A DNA stretch of 64,000 nt, taken from assembly GCF_013141765.1 (NCBI RefSeq), contig NZ_WHOD01000045.1, forward strand, positions 62,001 through 126,000, in the 5' to 3' direction. This DNA comes from Paenibacillus foliorum. GTDB lineage: Bacteria; Bacillota; Bacilli; Paenibacillales; NBRC-103111. Under the pieces are notes generated by a model. It made no database searches. It had not been told where the DNA came from and saw only the letters and a program-made list of their open reading frames with translations. Made by a program: the position numbers and the translations under genes. Shown here in pieces: positions 37,987 through 47,102 of the stretch (positions within the stretch are counted from its first letter, which is position 1; every line of letters starts with the position of its first letter).

Positions 37987-38601
37987 TTAGAGTGTAAAAC
38001 CGCTCATAATACGATTCCACGCATCGTCTGACCCTCTCCAATCATACCCCTGTGGAACTGTAACACAGCAGACACCTTCAAGCTCCCATTTTTCCTCGAA
38101 CAACATTCGGTTTGGATTAGAATGGTCGTTTACAATCAGCAATCTGAATCTCCCATTCATCAGTGTATTCAGCGCCCTCTTTATTTGCTGCGCTTCCTTC
38201 AGAGTAGTGTCAGTGCGGACAAAAAGTATAGGTTTGTTTTGAATGGTGTACTGAAAACGATTGACACGCCGGTCAAGCTTTTCCTTAAAAGCGGGGTAAG
38301 CATCCCACCAACGCCCTTGATACAAGGGAAAGTCATGATAGGAAACAACATCGTATACATTATCACTTACAACGAAACATTCCCTCGTTCTGTCAACAAG
38401 CTCAAGATTTTGAAAATCCATCAAACCTTTAAACTGCTGATGCAGCAGCTGAACTAAGCCGGGTACGGATCTAGAAGTAAACCAGTCGATCGGACCAGCG
38501 GATTGACGCAACCCAATTCTTTTCAATTGATAGGCCGTTTGGCAAGTAGATCCTAAACTCATATAGGTCTTATAACGACCTACACAGTCATTCCATCTCA
38601 T
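37987..38601 (-). CDS. DUF1796 putative cysteine peptidase
   Basis: About 204 residues. The family's N-terminal pattern SLGSTCQTAYQLKRIGLR then SAGPIDWF holds the proposed catalytic Cys; further conserved parts are SYHDFP and the WDAYPAFKEKLDRRV segment, and LFVRTD. The family is predicted to be a papain-like peptidase, but no substrate is known. I chose ATG 38601 (GGGAG eight bases upstream); the frame is open to 38649. Confidence 0.75.
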   Translation of the reverse strand: MRWNDCVGRYKTYMSLGSTCQTAYQLKRIGLRQSAGPIDWFTSRSVPGLVQLLHQQFKGLMDFQNLELVDRTRECFVVSDNVYDVVSYHDFPLYQGRWWDAYPAFKEKLDRRVNRFQYTIQNKPILFVRTDTTLKEAQQIKRALNTLMNGRFRLLIVNDHSNPNRMLFEEKWELEGVCCVTVPQGYDWRGSDDAWNRIMSGFTL

Positions 38602-38781
38602 AACGCTCACTCCCGGCAAACGAATAGTTGAGCCGGCATAGTTAGACATAGGGCCCAGTGTTACCTTATTCCGTTATGGCAAATAAGGTTCGATTGGACT
38701 GTAAAAAATTCCTTTACCCTATACGTACCCCGGTATCGGCATGGGATATTGTCGATCAGTTATGAGCGTTATATGATTTCA

Positions 38782-39504
38782 TTATTCTTTCTTGCACACT
38801 ATATTGCCTTCTTCTTGTAAAACAATGGAAAACCCATTGCTAGTTAGTTCCTTTCTTAATTCTTCTGTCTTAAAATGTCTTCTTTTCGGTAACCACCATT
38901 CATTATTAATCATTACAGCATCATTGTACCGCTCCGGTGATATAACCCGTTCATAAACCATAGCAGTTTCAACACAATAGTAATAGTCTTCACCATAGAA
39001 TCGCGATTCATTATACATAGCTGTTGCAATGATATAGTAACCGGATCTTTTCAATCCCGACCTTATGATGGAGTAAAGTTTGGACCTGTCGCCATCCGTA
39101 ACAACACTTTGCAAACAGTAATTATCAAGTATAAGGTCATATTCCTTATCAAGTTCTGACATCTCTAATAAATCTTGATTGCTGTAGTTAATTTTTAAAT
39201 TACGTTCCAATGCTATAGACTTTGCAAGTTCAATAGCAGTTGGTGAAATATCAATTGCATCTACAGTAAATCCTTTTTCAGCTAAAAAACAAGCCCCCGT
39301 GCCAGTTCCACATCCATACTCAAATACTCTAGATTCTGTAGCATTAACATCGATCAAATCTAATGCTTTCTCTAAAAATGGTCTCATCATAAAATGGTCA
39401 AAATTATAGTTCAGAGGATCATGATATTGATCCCATGCGTGCAAGTTGTCTCTCTTTATTTCCTGATAGGTTTGTTCATGCTCTTCGTAATAATATTTTT
39501 TCAT
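38782..39504 (-). CDS. Class I SAM-dependent methyltransferase
   Basis: 240 residues. Motif I VFEYGCGTGTGACFLAEKG, the acidic residue at the end of strand 2 (VDAIDISPTAIE), and DLILDNYCLQSV as motif IV. Similar to small-molecule methyltransferases; the acceptor is unknown. Start: ATG after AAGGGG. It is an intact module in the leftward array. Confidence 0.85.
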   Translation of the reverse strand: MKKYYYEEHEQTYQEIKRDNLHAWDQYHDPLNYNFDHFMMRPFLEKALDLIDVNATESRVFEYGCGTGTGACFLAEKGFTVDAIDISPTAIELAKSIALERNLKINYSNQDLLEMSELDKEYDLILDNYCLQSVVTDGDRSKLYSIIRSGLKRSGYYIIATAMYNESRFYGEDYYYCVETAMVYERVISPERYNDAVMINNEWWLPKRRHFKTEELRKELTSNGFSIVLQEEGNIVCKKE

Positions 39505-39540
39505 GGATATAACCCCTTATCTAAGCACAGGTAATTTCTT

Positions 39541-39690
39541 TTAAAAAGCGCTATATAAACCCATTTCTTTGACACTTGCTTTATTTAACTCTGATAAGTC
39601 ATAAGCTACAAATTCAAATAAATTCTTGAGAACAGGTATTTCCTCTTCTTTTAAAGTGTTTAATACTACCTCCATAAAATCATCCCTCAT
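39541..39690 (-). pseudogene. N-terminal fragment of a GNAT acetyltransferase
   Basis: A 49-residue frame: MRDDFMEVVLNTLKEEE, then PVLKNLFEFVAYDLSEL, ending KEMGLYSAF. This matches the opening ~45 residues of a family of predicted acetyltransferases, which normally goes on for ~110 more. Its start overlaps the stop of the next GNAT gene, as if it was once downstream in the same transcript. Confidence 0.5.
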
Positions 39691-40154
39691 CCCTCTATTT
39701 CCTTCAAATAATAAATAATCTCCATCTCTTTAAATAGCTTACGATTTATCTCGTTATATCCATTTCGTTCAAAAAATTTTTGGGCTGGCAGCTGTTGGCT
39801 TGTCGTATCTAAAACAAATCTTCTGTAGCCTCTTACTTTTGCTGATTCCTCTAAGGCCGTTAAAATCAACTGTCCAATTCCTCTTCGCTGATATTCCTGA
39901 TCTATTCTAATTCTCTTTATTTCTGCGGTGTCACTATCATATTTCCTATAAGCACCCATGCTCACTATTCGGTTATTATACATTCCCACAAGGAATTCAC
40001 CGTTCTTATTTAGGTAATTTTCTTCAATTTGCTCCATATCTTTATCTAGATAAGGGTTACCTATACTTGCACTAAATTGGAGTAGTCCATCTACATGCAA
40101 TTTCATAACAAATTCTTGATCGGCTTGTTGGTACTGTCTAATAATGATAGACAT
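39687..40154 (-). CDS. GNAT-family N-acetyltransferase
   Basis: About 155 residues. Motif A is IRIDQEYQRRGIGQLILTAL; motif B TTSQQLPAQKFFERNGY. ATG 40154 is set by GGGAGG six bases upstream. Between genes with unrelated functions in the leftward array. Acceptor unknown. Confidence 0.87.
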   Translation of the reverse strand: MSIIIRQYQQADQEFVMKLHVDGLLQFSASIGNPYLDKDMEQIEENYLNKNGEFLVGMYNNRIVSMGAYRKYDSDTAEIKRIRIDQEYQRRGIGQLILTALEESAKVRGYRRFVLDTTSQQLPAQKFFERNGYNEINRKLFKEMEIIYYLKEIEG

Positions 40155-40292
40155 GCGTTTCCTCCCGTCGTTGTTAAGTATCATTAGCTTGGTTTTCCGA
40201 TGTTATTGTATTCTACGCCCCAAGAGGCTTGAAGCAGTAAGGCTACCTGTCTCATAGAATTAGAGAGCGGAATTGTTGGCTTGTTTTCTACT

Positions 40293-40835
40293 CTATAAAT
40301 GCTTTATTAAGCTTATCCGGACTATTTCATCCCAGATTGGCCCTCGTCTTACTTCCTTGTATCCCAGTTTCTTATTAAGCTCTATAACATGTAAGTTTTG
40401 TTCTTCTGTATGTGTGTATATCAAGTTCACATCATTGCTTTTTGCTATTTCTTCAAGTTTTAACTTTAGCATTGTCGCTATTCCGAATCTTCGATAATTT
40501 GGATCAACCCATAACTGAAAGATCTCCACAAAGCGTCCGTCTTCCTGAAATAAACTTCGATCTAATTCATGGAATATGGTCTTCCAAGGATAATTCCCAT
40601 CTCTATTACAAATTGAATACATAATCAATCCGATTCTTCTGCACTTGTCTTTCTTGTCTTCATAAATGAATGCGCCTCTATCTTTTTCCATTACAAATCT
40701 CATAATCTTCTCACGATGTAGTTCTAAATCCGCTTCCGTCATCTGAGTTTCACCATTTGAAGTAATACCCTCATCTTTTAAATCTATTTGAACTAAAAAA
40801 TTCAGGTCAGTAATATCCGCTTTTCTTATCATCAT
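40293..40835 (-). CDS. GNAT-family N-acetyltransferase
   Basis: 180 residues. Motif A is LWVDPNYRRFGIATMLKLKL and motif B HTEEQNLHVIELNKKLGY. The acetyl-CoA loop here is RRFGIA, close to the RRxGIA form of active enzymes. Acceptor unknown. Start: ATG-ATG behind GGTGGTGAG. Confidence 0.87.
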   Translation of the reverse strand: MMIRKADITDLNFLVQIDLKDEGITSNGETQMTEADLELHREKIMRFVMEKDRGAFIYEDKKDKCRRIGLIMYSICNRDGNYPWKTIFHELDRSLFQEDGRFVEIFQLWVDPNYRRFGIATMLKLKLEEIAKSNDVNLIYTHTEEQNLHVIELNKKLGYKEVRRGPIWDEIVRISLIKHL

Positions 40836-41026
40836 CTCACCACCAATTGCTGGGATTTCTTATAGCGGTTTGTATTTACGATCACTACTTGCCAAGATGC
40901 ATAAATCAAATATACCACTACCTGTAAAATATGGTAATGGCACAAAACGATCTCAATTAAGTTTTACCTAGGTAGATCAAGAAATGTAAGCTCGGCAGCG
41001 GGAAATCTATGTTTTACGACAGGACT

Positions 41027-41548
41027 TCATGAGGTGCCCTCAAAAAGTTTATTCACTCGTTTCTGTACGTCTCCTACATATGTTTTATTGATTGATTGCT
41101 TGTTTTTGTATAGCCCCTTCAGTTCATTAAAAGTATCCTTATTAGTTAGTATTGATCTTTGCTCAACGGATATAAACAATCTATAAATATAAAATAATGA
41201 AAATCCCATACACCCCATTGCAATAAAATGTAAAGGAACAAGTAATAGTGGTTTTAACTTACCGAAACAAAACACGGGAATGTAAAACAACACATATAGA
41301 AGACATAGATACATCAATTTATAATAGATATTAGGAAGACTAATATTCAATTTCGCTCCCAACTGTCTAAGGCTGAACTCTAAAGTTAATAAGTAAAAAA
41401 CAATAAAATAGCTAACTAATATAACCGAAACCGAGGAGTATAAAAATAAGTCTTGCTTAAGTATTAATGCTATTCCAATCGGTAACACTGCTAGCATAAT
41501 GTAAATTAATGTAATGGATAAGGGTTTCAACTTCAAAAGTATCTTCAT
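41027..41548 (-). CDS. Small integral membrane protein, unknown
   Basis: 173 residues. Four hydrophobic segments (about 12-30, 33-55, 73-92 and 96-118), then a charged tail of ~45 residues (RSILTNKDTFNELKGLYKNK). No family recognised. It lies 27 bases downstream of an alpha/beta hydrolase gene and may be co-transcribed. Confidence 0.6.
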   Translation of the reverse strand: MKILLKLKPLSITLIYIMLAVLPIGIALILKQDLFLYSSVSVILVSYFIVFYLLTLEFSLRQLGAKLNISLPNIYYKLMYLCLLYVLFYIPVFCFGKLKPLLLVPLHFIAMGCMGFSLFYIYRLFISVEQRSILTNKDTFNELKGLYKNKQSINKTYVGDVQKRVNKLFEGTS

Positions 41549-41575
41549 AATTATCGCTCTCTTTCACTGCCTTCT

Positions 41576-42493
41576 CTAAATAAATCCACTGTGCCTTACC
41601 TTTTTTATGTAGTTAGTTACCACTTCAGCATATTTATCAGGCTCTTCAACCCTTACCGAATGACTGCTTGAGTTGAAGATTATAATCTCACTATCGCTAA
41701 ATGTATCCTTAAACTCTTTAATTTGTTCATCGCACGTTATAGGATCAAAGTATCCCTTGATTAATAAGGATGGGATACTAATAGCATGAATATCGTCCAA
41801 TACCGAATGATACACCCTCCAATCATTCAGTAATTTTCGCCTTGTATTATTGGATTTACCCCATAAACTCTTAGACTCTACACTTGCTCCAACGATTCGA
41901 TTGATTACTTTTTTATCTTCACCATGCCAAAAAATAACTCCGTCATCGCCAAGATCTCTAAAAGCACTGTTCATAAGCTGATGAATGTCTTTATAGTCAT
42001 CGATTTCATTAAGAGCCTCTAAATAATAGTTTGATTTTTCTTGCTCACCTATTCTTTCAAGTTCATTTGAAACCGCTCTAATAAGCGATCGTTCAGATAG
42101 CGCAAAATTAAAAGTCGGTCCTTCAAACACAAGGCATTCTATCGACTTGGGATACATAGATGCATAAAGTGCAGCAATATATCCCCCAAAGGAATGGCTC
42201 ACAACTGACCATTTTGGAATGCCCAGATGGATACGTATCTCCTCAAAATCATCAACTATATCCTCAAGTGTGATCTCTTCATCGTCCTCAATCGCCTCGG
42301 ATCTCCAGACCCCTCGTTGGTCCACAGCAACTAACATAAAATTAGTACTTAATCTACTTCCTTGATATTGAACAAAATCCGTGCACCCCACTACACCTGG
42401 TCCTCCATGAATGTACAAAATTACTGGTAATCCTTCTTGCCCTATAACTTCAATAAAAATCTCTTTACCCCTAATTGTTCGATACATACCCAT
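41576..42493 (-). CDS. Alpha/beta hydrolase, proline-iminopeptidase-like
   Basis: 305 residues. HGGPG oxyanion motif at 29-33, nucleophile Ser101 in VVSHSFGGY, acid Asp in LLIKGYFDPITC, and His in SSSHSVRVEEP: a full catalytic triad. The cap domain lies between about 130 and 215. Proline iminopeptidases and related amide or ester hydrolases have this layout; the natural substrate is unknown. Start MGMYRTIRG; GAGGA lies upstream at a longer than usual distance. Confidence 0.85.
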   Translation of the reverse strand: MGMYRTIRGKEIFIEVIGQEGLPVILYIHGGPGVVGCTDFVQYQGSRLSTNFMLVAVDQRGVWRSEAIEDDEEITLEDIVDDFEEIRIHLGIPKWSVVSHSFGGYIAALYASMYPKSIECLVFEGPTFNFALSERSLIRAVSNELERIGEQEKSNYYLEALNEIDDYKDIHQLMNSAFRDLGDDGVIFWHGEDKKVINRIVGASVESKSLWGKSNNTRRKLLNDWRVYHSVLDDIHAISIPSLLIKGYFDPITCDEQIKEFKDTFSDSEIIIFNSSSHSVRVEEPDKYAEVVTNYIKKVRHSGFI

Positions 42494-42522
42494 CGTTGTA
42501 AAAACATCCTCACATCATTATT

Positions 42523-43002
42523 TCATTCACTTAAAATCTGTTTTACCAGTTGATACAGTAAAAATATACAAATCGAAAGACTTACAAATAATAAATAGGT
42601 ATTGATATTGAAGTATTGATTGTTCACATGGATTGTTACTCCTGTCGTAATTGAGTTTATATATGGCCAATCTATATGTCCAAATTTCTCTTCATATACT
42701 TGAGCCAAAAAGTTCCGATAATTATGAAGGCTAGTTAATTGATAATTGATTCCTATAAGAAAATGACTCATGATCAAGAGGAGCCCTATGAAAATTGTTT
42801 TGAAAGATATCTTTTTGTCTTTAAACACATATATCCATTGAGCCAGCATTACAACAAATAAAATGACTAAAGGAATAAAGAGTAGGATAGCAGGATTACC
42901 ATTGCCAGAGCTGCGTCCGGGAGTAGTAGTCATAATATATCCGAGCATAAATAGAAAGAAAACCATCACTAAATTTATGATAATTAATAATTTTGCTTTC
43001 AT
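42523..43002 (-). CDS. Small integral membrane protein, unknown
   Basis: 159 residues. Four membrane segments (5-26, 39-60, 70-86 and 135-153) with a soluble loop of ~45 residues between the third and fourth (NYQLTSLHNYRNFLAQVYEE). No family recognised. Start: ATG after GGGAGGAG. Module in the leftward array. Confidence 0.6.
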   Translation of the reverse strand: MKAKLLIIINLVMVFFLFMLGYIMTTTPGRSSGNGNPAILLFIPLVILFVVMLAQWIYVFKDKKISFKTIFIGLLLIMSHFLIGINYQLTSLHNYRNFLAQVYEEKFGHIDWPYINSITTGVTIHVNNQYFNINTYLLFVSLSICIFLLYQLVKQILSE

Positions 43003-43091
43003 AGCTCCTCCCTGACTTTTTTCACAATATTAATCTGCCGTTATACGATCCGTTTTCTTCAACATATCGCACCCTTAAATTGAGTAAATTA

Positions 43092-43610
43092 CTATCCTTT
43101 TAGATTCGCTTTCAAAATTATGTTCTTTACAAACTCTGTCTTCGCTTCCGCATAAGCGTGTTTATTAGTATTAAATGTTTTTGAAAGTTCTTCTTTAAGT
43201 TCCTGATATTCTTGTCTGGATATCTTATCACTGTTTAAATAATCCCTAAATAAGAGCTGTTCCTTTAAGTACCGATTATTTTTCTCATACATGTGTATTT
43301 GATGTGTTCTCGGCTCTCCCTTATTAAAATAATGTCTTTCAGGTAATAGGTTTATTCCGTGGTATGAGTAACCAAGCTCTTCTAAACCAGCAACATATAA
43401 CAACCCGTCATCAAAATGATTTATTTCAATAGCCATATCAATAATCGGTTTAGCACTGATACCCTTTATTGAAGTACTTCCAATATGATGCATACGCACA
43501 TTTAATTTCGTTAATTTCTTGTTTATCTTCTCTCTCTCAAATTCATACTCTTGAATCCATTTTTCTGTCCATGGAACTAGAAAGACCTGCCCTTTTGGTA
43601 ATCCAAGCAT
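43092..43610 (-). CDS. GrpB/CoaE-linked UPF0157 family protein
   Basis: 172 residues. The family's pattern is clear: VPWTEKWIQEYEFEREKI, MHHIGSTSIKGISAKPIIDM (nucleotidyltransferase-like GS and D residues), and FRDYLNSDKISRQEYQELK at the end. GrpB proteins are stand-alone nucleotidyltransferase-fold proteins of unknown substrate. Start: ATG after AAGGAGG. Confidence 0.88.
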   Translation of the reverse strand: MLGLPKGQVFLVPWTEKWIQEYEFEREKINKKLTKLNVRMHHIGSTSIKGISAKPIIDMAIEINHFDDGLLYVAGLEELGYSYHGINLLPERHYFNKGEPRTHQIHMYEKNNRYLKEQLLFRDYLNSDKISRQEYQELKEELSKTFNTNKHAYAEAKTEFVKNIILKANLKG

Positions 43611-43641
43611 TCGATACCTCCTTAAAAATTGGTTTATTATT

Positions 43642-44187
43642 TTATATCCTATAATCTCTTTTTAGAATTGCAAATATCACTGCATCAACAAACCGATTCT
43701 TCTCATAAAAATAATCCTTTAAATACCCTTCTTCTTTTAACCCAATTTTCTCAAGTAGCTTCCTTGAACTTATATTATCTGGGTCTATAAATGCTTCAAT
43801 TCGATTCAGTTCAAGCTCTCTAAACCCATATGGTAATAAGGCCTCTAGTGCTTCCGTCATGATTCCTTGTTGCCAATATTCTGGTGCTAATTCATACCCT
43901 ATTTCTGCTTTAAAGTGTTCATTCGACCAATTATGAAAGCCGCATGTACCAATGATCTTATCCTCAGATTTAATTGTAATTCCCCATCTTACTCCTTTTT
44001 TTTCTTGAAACCGCTTGTTCCATGTATGTATTAGCTCCTCTGATTGACCAATCTCGGTAAAGCTTTCTAAATCATAGTATTTAGTTACTTCGTCTTTCGA
44101 AAAGTACTGAAATAAGTCTCTAGAATCTTCTGTTATTAATTGTCTTAATAGTAGTCTTTCCGTTTCCAATAGAGGGAAGGATATCAT
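43642..44187 (-). CDS. RimJ/RimL-type GNAT acetyltransferase
   Basis: About 181 residues. LETERLLLRQLITEDSRDLF at the N-terminus, motif A AEIGYELAPEYWQQGIMTEAL, and IEAFIDPDNISSRKLLEKIG: the ribosomal-protein acetyltransferase subfamily layout, also shared by many small-molecule enzymes. ATG 44187 is eight bases after GGAG. Confidence 0.88.
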   Translation of the reverse strand: MISFPLLETERLLLRQLITEDSRDLFQYFSKDEVTKYYDLESFTEIGQSEELIHTWNKRFQEKKGVRWGITIKSEDKIIGTCGFHNWSNEHFKAEIGYELAPEYWQQGIMTEALEALLPYGFRELELNRIEAFIDPDNISSRKLLEKIGLKEEGYLKDYFYEKNRFVDAVIFAILKRDYRI

Positions 44188-44304
44188 TTTGGGCACTCCA
44201 ATCGTCTTTAGGTGATTTTAACTAATGTTCTAGTGTAACGCGTCACCAACTTATAAAACGTTGTGATAGCGTTTAATAGAATCTCATCAAGTGACCTTCT
44301 AATC

Positions 44305-44748
44305 TCACTTAATATTGTCTTTGTTTAATTTCATTGAATAGCTTCCTTCCGATCCATCACTAGTAATAATCAATTTGTATGTTCCTTTTTCTTGTGCTTT
44401 ATAATCAATAATTCCTATTGTATTCTTAATTATTATTTCTTCCCATTTAACGATTTTATCTTTATCTATTATTACTAGTTTAATATCTCCTTGTAATACA
44501 TTAATTTCATAATCAGCTCTTATAGTCTCATTTTCCTGAACTTTTATTGAGCTTATTTGTTTAGTTCCTTTAAAAGACTTTTAGCTACAACTTTCCCGTA
44601 TTGATTTAGCTTCAGTAATCGAAGAGCAATTATTCCATACTGTTGATGAAGAGTACTCAATTTCTTTAGAAGATAAATAGTGAACAGAAGACAAAGTAAT
44701 CAAAAAAATGATTAATGGTGTTAATATTATGTGCATTTTATACTTCAT
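44305..44748 (-). pseudogene. Small exported protein with an in-frame stop
   Basis: One continuous frame from ATG 44748 to TGA 44305 is broken only by TAA at 44581-44583 (codon 56). Before it: a signal or membrane helix (IILTPLIIFLITLSSVHYLS) and KEIEYSSSTVWNNC. After it: FKGTKQISSIKVQENETIRA, then IKLVIIDKDKIVKWEE and GTYKLIITSDGSEGSYSMKL, a compact beta-sandwich-like domain of ~90 residues. The second part is well preserved, so the stop is recent or it is read as a two-part gene. No family recognised. It lies 54 bases past repeat copy B. Confidence 0.6.
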
Positions 44749-44801
44749 TGAAATTACCTACTCCATATATGTATTATCTAATATTCTTTCGACGAATTGC
44801 A

Positions 44802-44934
44802 GATACGTTGTATTCCAGAACCCTCACTGGCTTAGCGTAGCGGCGGGTCCGACGGAATTAGCCAGTGCAGGATTAACCTCCTCGAAATTCCTCTTGCAGA
44901 CTAAGAGGCAAAAGCCTGAGCGGGAACATCTATC
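44802..44934 (-). repeat. Cassette repeat, copy B (133 bp)
   Basis: Left end GATACGTTGTATTCCAGAAC, inner arm CACTGGCTTA.../TTAGCCAGTG with CAGGATT, then CTCTTGCAGACTAAGAGGC, and right end CGGGAACATCTATC. Terminal parts are inverted (GATA.../...TATC and TTCC.../...GGGAA). It lies 24 bases after the stop of the leftward immunity-like pseudogene. Confidence 0.85.
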
Positions 44935-44957
44935 AGGGACCATCTCTGAGTTGTTAT

Positions 44958-45326
44958 TTAATTCTTGTCATTATTATATTCATACTTATTGACAATCTCA
45001 TTAAATGTCTCTAAATCGACCTTTAAAGAATCTATAATAGTATCTAGTTCATACTACGAATATTCATTACATTTCCAAAAATCTTCATCAATACTAACAA
45101 CAGCATTTAGTAGGTCCCCTGCATATAGGTTTCCTGAACAAAATGGATCTCTGGCAAGTCTATATAATACTATTGGAAGCAAAAACCCTAGACTCCTCTG
45201 CTGCAATATTATCAATCTTAAATCTTCATTAGTCCAGTATTTTAAAGGTAATTTTCTTAGTTCATGTACTTTCCTGATAAGTCCTGTTGAATGAGTTGGA
45301 GCTTCCAGCCATTCAACACTGCCTGA
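44958..45326 (-). pseudogene. CdiI-like immunity protein, broken
   Basis: The minus strand reads VEWLEAPTHSTGLIRKVHEL, then RKLPLKYWTNEDLRLIILQQ, GFLLPIVLYRLARDPFCSGN and LYAGDLLNAVVSIDEDFWKC, an arrangement I know from contact-dependent growth inhibition immunity proteins (HELRK-PL, EDLRLLI-Q, LPLAL-L--DP, GDLL--V, FW). An in-frame TAG at 45054-45056 cuts off the last ~30 residues and a TAA lies in frame before the start; a coding-looking frame (YADLDPSEVSRKVIRQ) precedes it in another phase. No toxin gene is adjacent. Family call from memory of the pattern. Confidence 0.55.
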
Positions 45327-45423
45327 TTACTTTCCGAGAAACTTCCGATGGATCTAGATCGGCATAGCGAGCTACAGCCTGAATGCATTTTTATAAAATG
45401 TCCCCGCCTTTAATGAGAGGCAT

Positions 45424-46284
45424 TCAAAGTAAACTTTCATTTAAATGTATATTGTTCTTCAATATGCTCTTTACTCTTGTAATTGTATTTGCATTTTTAG
45501 ACAGACCAACAAATCTATTAAGTAATAGCCATCTAAGGCAAGCTATTGCCTCAAATAATTCTAGTTCTTCATTTGTATATTGATTTTGCGACAGATAGGC
45601 AGAAAGATATATGGAACCATACCTTTCTCCAACATAAATCTTCATTAGAACAATTGACCATGCAATATCATATCTCGGGTCACCAATTTGCCCGTTTGTC
45701 CAATCTATTATTGTGTACTTGTCTTCTGTTTCCAAAATATTTCCTAAATTAAAATCACCATGAATAAGGTAATCTTGTTTAAGATTCGCACTTTCAAGAA
45801 GCTGGATCAATAGATTCTTAATGTCCTGATGTTCTTCAATTTTCGGGTAAAAGTAGCTGACAAAATCATGTTTTTGAAGTGTTGAATTATCCAAATCTTC
45901 ATATGGAAACCTATGAATATCGGTTAATATCTTCGCAAGTATAGTAAGTTTAGACTTATTTACTTTATTAATAGGTGCCCCGTCAAAACTCGTTAATAAA
46001 ACCTGATTTTTATTTTTATCTAAACCCCAACCAAAAGGCTTTGAAACTGATAGTCCTCGGTTATAAAGAACATCTAACAACCTATACTGACAATTAACGT
46101 CTGGATTTGAATCCCTATTCCATACTTTTAGTACAAAGCTTGATTCACCTGTACATATCTTTGTCACTTCTGCTTCAAGTCCAGAATCCAAAGGGATGAT
46201 GGTAAATGAACTTCCCTGTTCTAGCATTGAATCAATTTCTTTGCTTTTTACCATCCAGTTAACATCTCTAATTGGATCTCCCAT
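45424..46284 (-). CDS. Aminoglycoside phosphotransferase-family kinase
   Basis: 286 residues, APH/choline-kinase fold. The catalytic loop LIHGDFNLGNIL and the metal site TIIDWTNGQIGDPRYDIAW are intact; the N-terminal lobe has SFVLKVWNR with the ATP lysine. Enzymes of this fold phosphorylate aminoglycosides, macrolides, sugars or homoserine; resistance is possible but unproven. Start: ATG after AAAGGAAG. It is a module between repeat copy C and the immunity-like remnant. Confidence 0.85.
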   Translation of the reverse strand: MGDPIRDVNWMVKSKEIDSMLEQGSSFTIIPLDSGLEAEVTKICTGESSFVLKVWNRDSNPDVNCQYRLLDVLYNRGLSVSKPFGWGLDKNKNQVLLTSFDGAPINKVNKSKLTILAKILTDIHRFPYEDLDNSTLQKHDFVSYFYPKIEEHQDIKNLLIQLLESANLKQDYLIHGDFNLGNILETEDKYTIIDWTNGQIGDPRYDIAWSIVLMKIYVGERYGSIYLSAYLSQNQYTNEELELFEAIACLRWLLLNRFVGLSKNANTITRVKSILKNNIHLNESLL

Positions 46285-46312
46285 GGCTTCTCTTCCTTTC
46301 GCGGGGATTTGT

Positions 46313-46471
46313 TATAACGTTGTTGTATTTACGAACCCTACTGCCTTAAGGCACGTAGCGCTGGGTCTGACGGGCTTGGGTGGTTCAGGATTGTCTACAT
46401 GAGAACGCTTCCTCTGATGCCTCTCTACAGACCAAAGGGAATAGGCCCCACAGCGTAGATACCGTGCTATC
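46313..46471 (-). repeat. Cassette repeat, copy C (159 bp)
   Basis: Left end TATAACGTTGTTGTATTTAC then GAACCC, inner arm ACTGCCTTAAGGCACGTAGCG, third part ACGCTTCCTCTGATGCC, ACAGACCAAAGGG, right end CGTAGATACCGTGCTATC. More diverged than D. It lies about 50 bases 3' of the leftward 105-residue gene. Confidence 0.8.
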
Positions 46472-46523
46472 TGATGGATACGACACCTCGAACTATCAAA
46501 AAAATGTATTATATTGTAATTTA

Positions 46524-46841
46524 CTATAGGTTTCCTAAATTGACTATCCATTCTTTCTTATTATGTTTGATATAGTTTACAAATTCGGTTTTTGAAATTC
46601 CATCGAGTAATTCGTAAATCTCTGTTCTGAAAGTATTAATTGTTATAAATATTATTGCTAGAGATTCTCCACAACTTGCTTTGATCATATCATCAACATT
46701 GTTATCTCTAGCCGTATAGAGTAATGCAAAAATAATCTCGTTGTTAGAGTAATTACTTAAATCAATAGCTGCATCATCCCTCTCGGCATCTGAGGCAGTA
46801 GTATCTATAAGAATGTCAATTAATTTCTTCCACTTTGGCAT
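46524..46841 (-). CDS. Small helical protein, HEAT-like, possible immunity protein
   Basis: 105 residues, all helical by composition. The pattern ERDDAAIDLSNYSNNEIIFA, then MIKASCGESLAIIF, looks like a pair of HEAT-like repeats, as in several small immunity proteins of polymorphic toxin systems. That is a resemblance only. Start: ATG after GGGGGG. It is bracketed by repeat copies C (3') and D (5'). Confidence 0.6.
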   Translation of the reverse strand: MPKWKKLIDILIDTTASDAERDDAAIDLSNYSNNEIIFALLYTARDNNVDDMIKASCGESLAIIFITINTFRTEIYELLDGISKTEFVNYIKHNKKEWIVNLGNL

Positions 46842-46908
46842 AAATTTCCCCCCTTCTAATTAGTGTTTCAAAGGTTTTTATGCTGTTTCAGTTTTTACGT
46901 ATCTATCA

Positions 46909-47063
46909 GATAACGTTTGTGTGTTCCCGAACCGTAACTGGCTCTAGCCGCGGCGGGTAGCTCCGCCACTAACCAGTGCAGGGTTCTCTTCTGATTATGC
47001 TTCTCCGAAATTCATTTTAAAGACCAAGAGGCGTAAGCCCAGCAGCGGGAATACGGTGTTATC
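46909..47063 (-). repeat. Cassette repeat, copy D (155 bp, best preserved)
   Basis: Ends are inverted: GATAAC (46909-46914) with GTTATC (47058-47063), and TTCCCG (46924-46929) with CGGGAA (47046-47051). Inside is a second arm, AACC plus ACTGG (46930-46941) with CCAGT plus GGTT (46973-46985), topped by GGCGG/CCGCC. A third arm is GCTTCTC/AAGAGGC. The element can fold into a cruciform with several arms, like a single-stranded attC site. It lies 40 bases after the leftward membrane-protein gene. Confidence 0.88.
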
Positions 47064-47102
47064 GGATGTCTTCGCCTTCTTGGATTAGACTTTCTAAAAA
47101 CA

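Noticed and set aside
40198..40270. Possible sixth, shrunken copy of the cassette repeat (GATGTTATTGTATTC, then AAGAGGC...CAG)
   Set aside because: Only short blocks match, the inner arm is missing, and the ends are not inverted.
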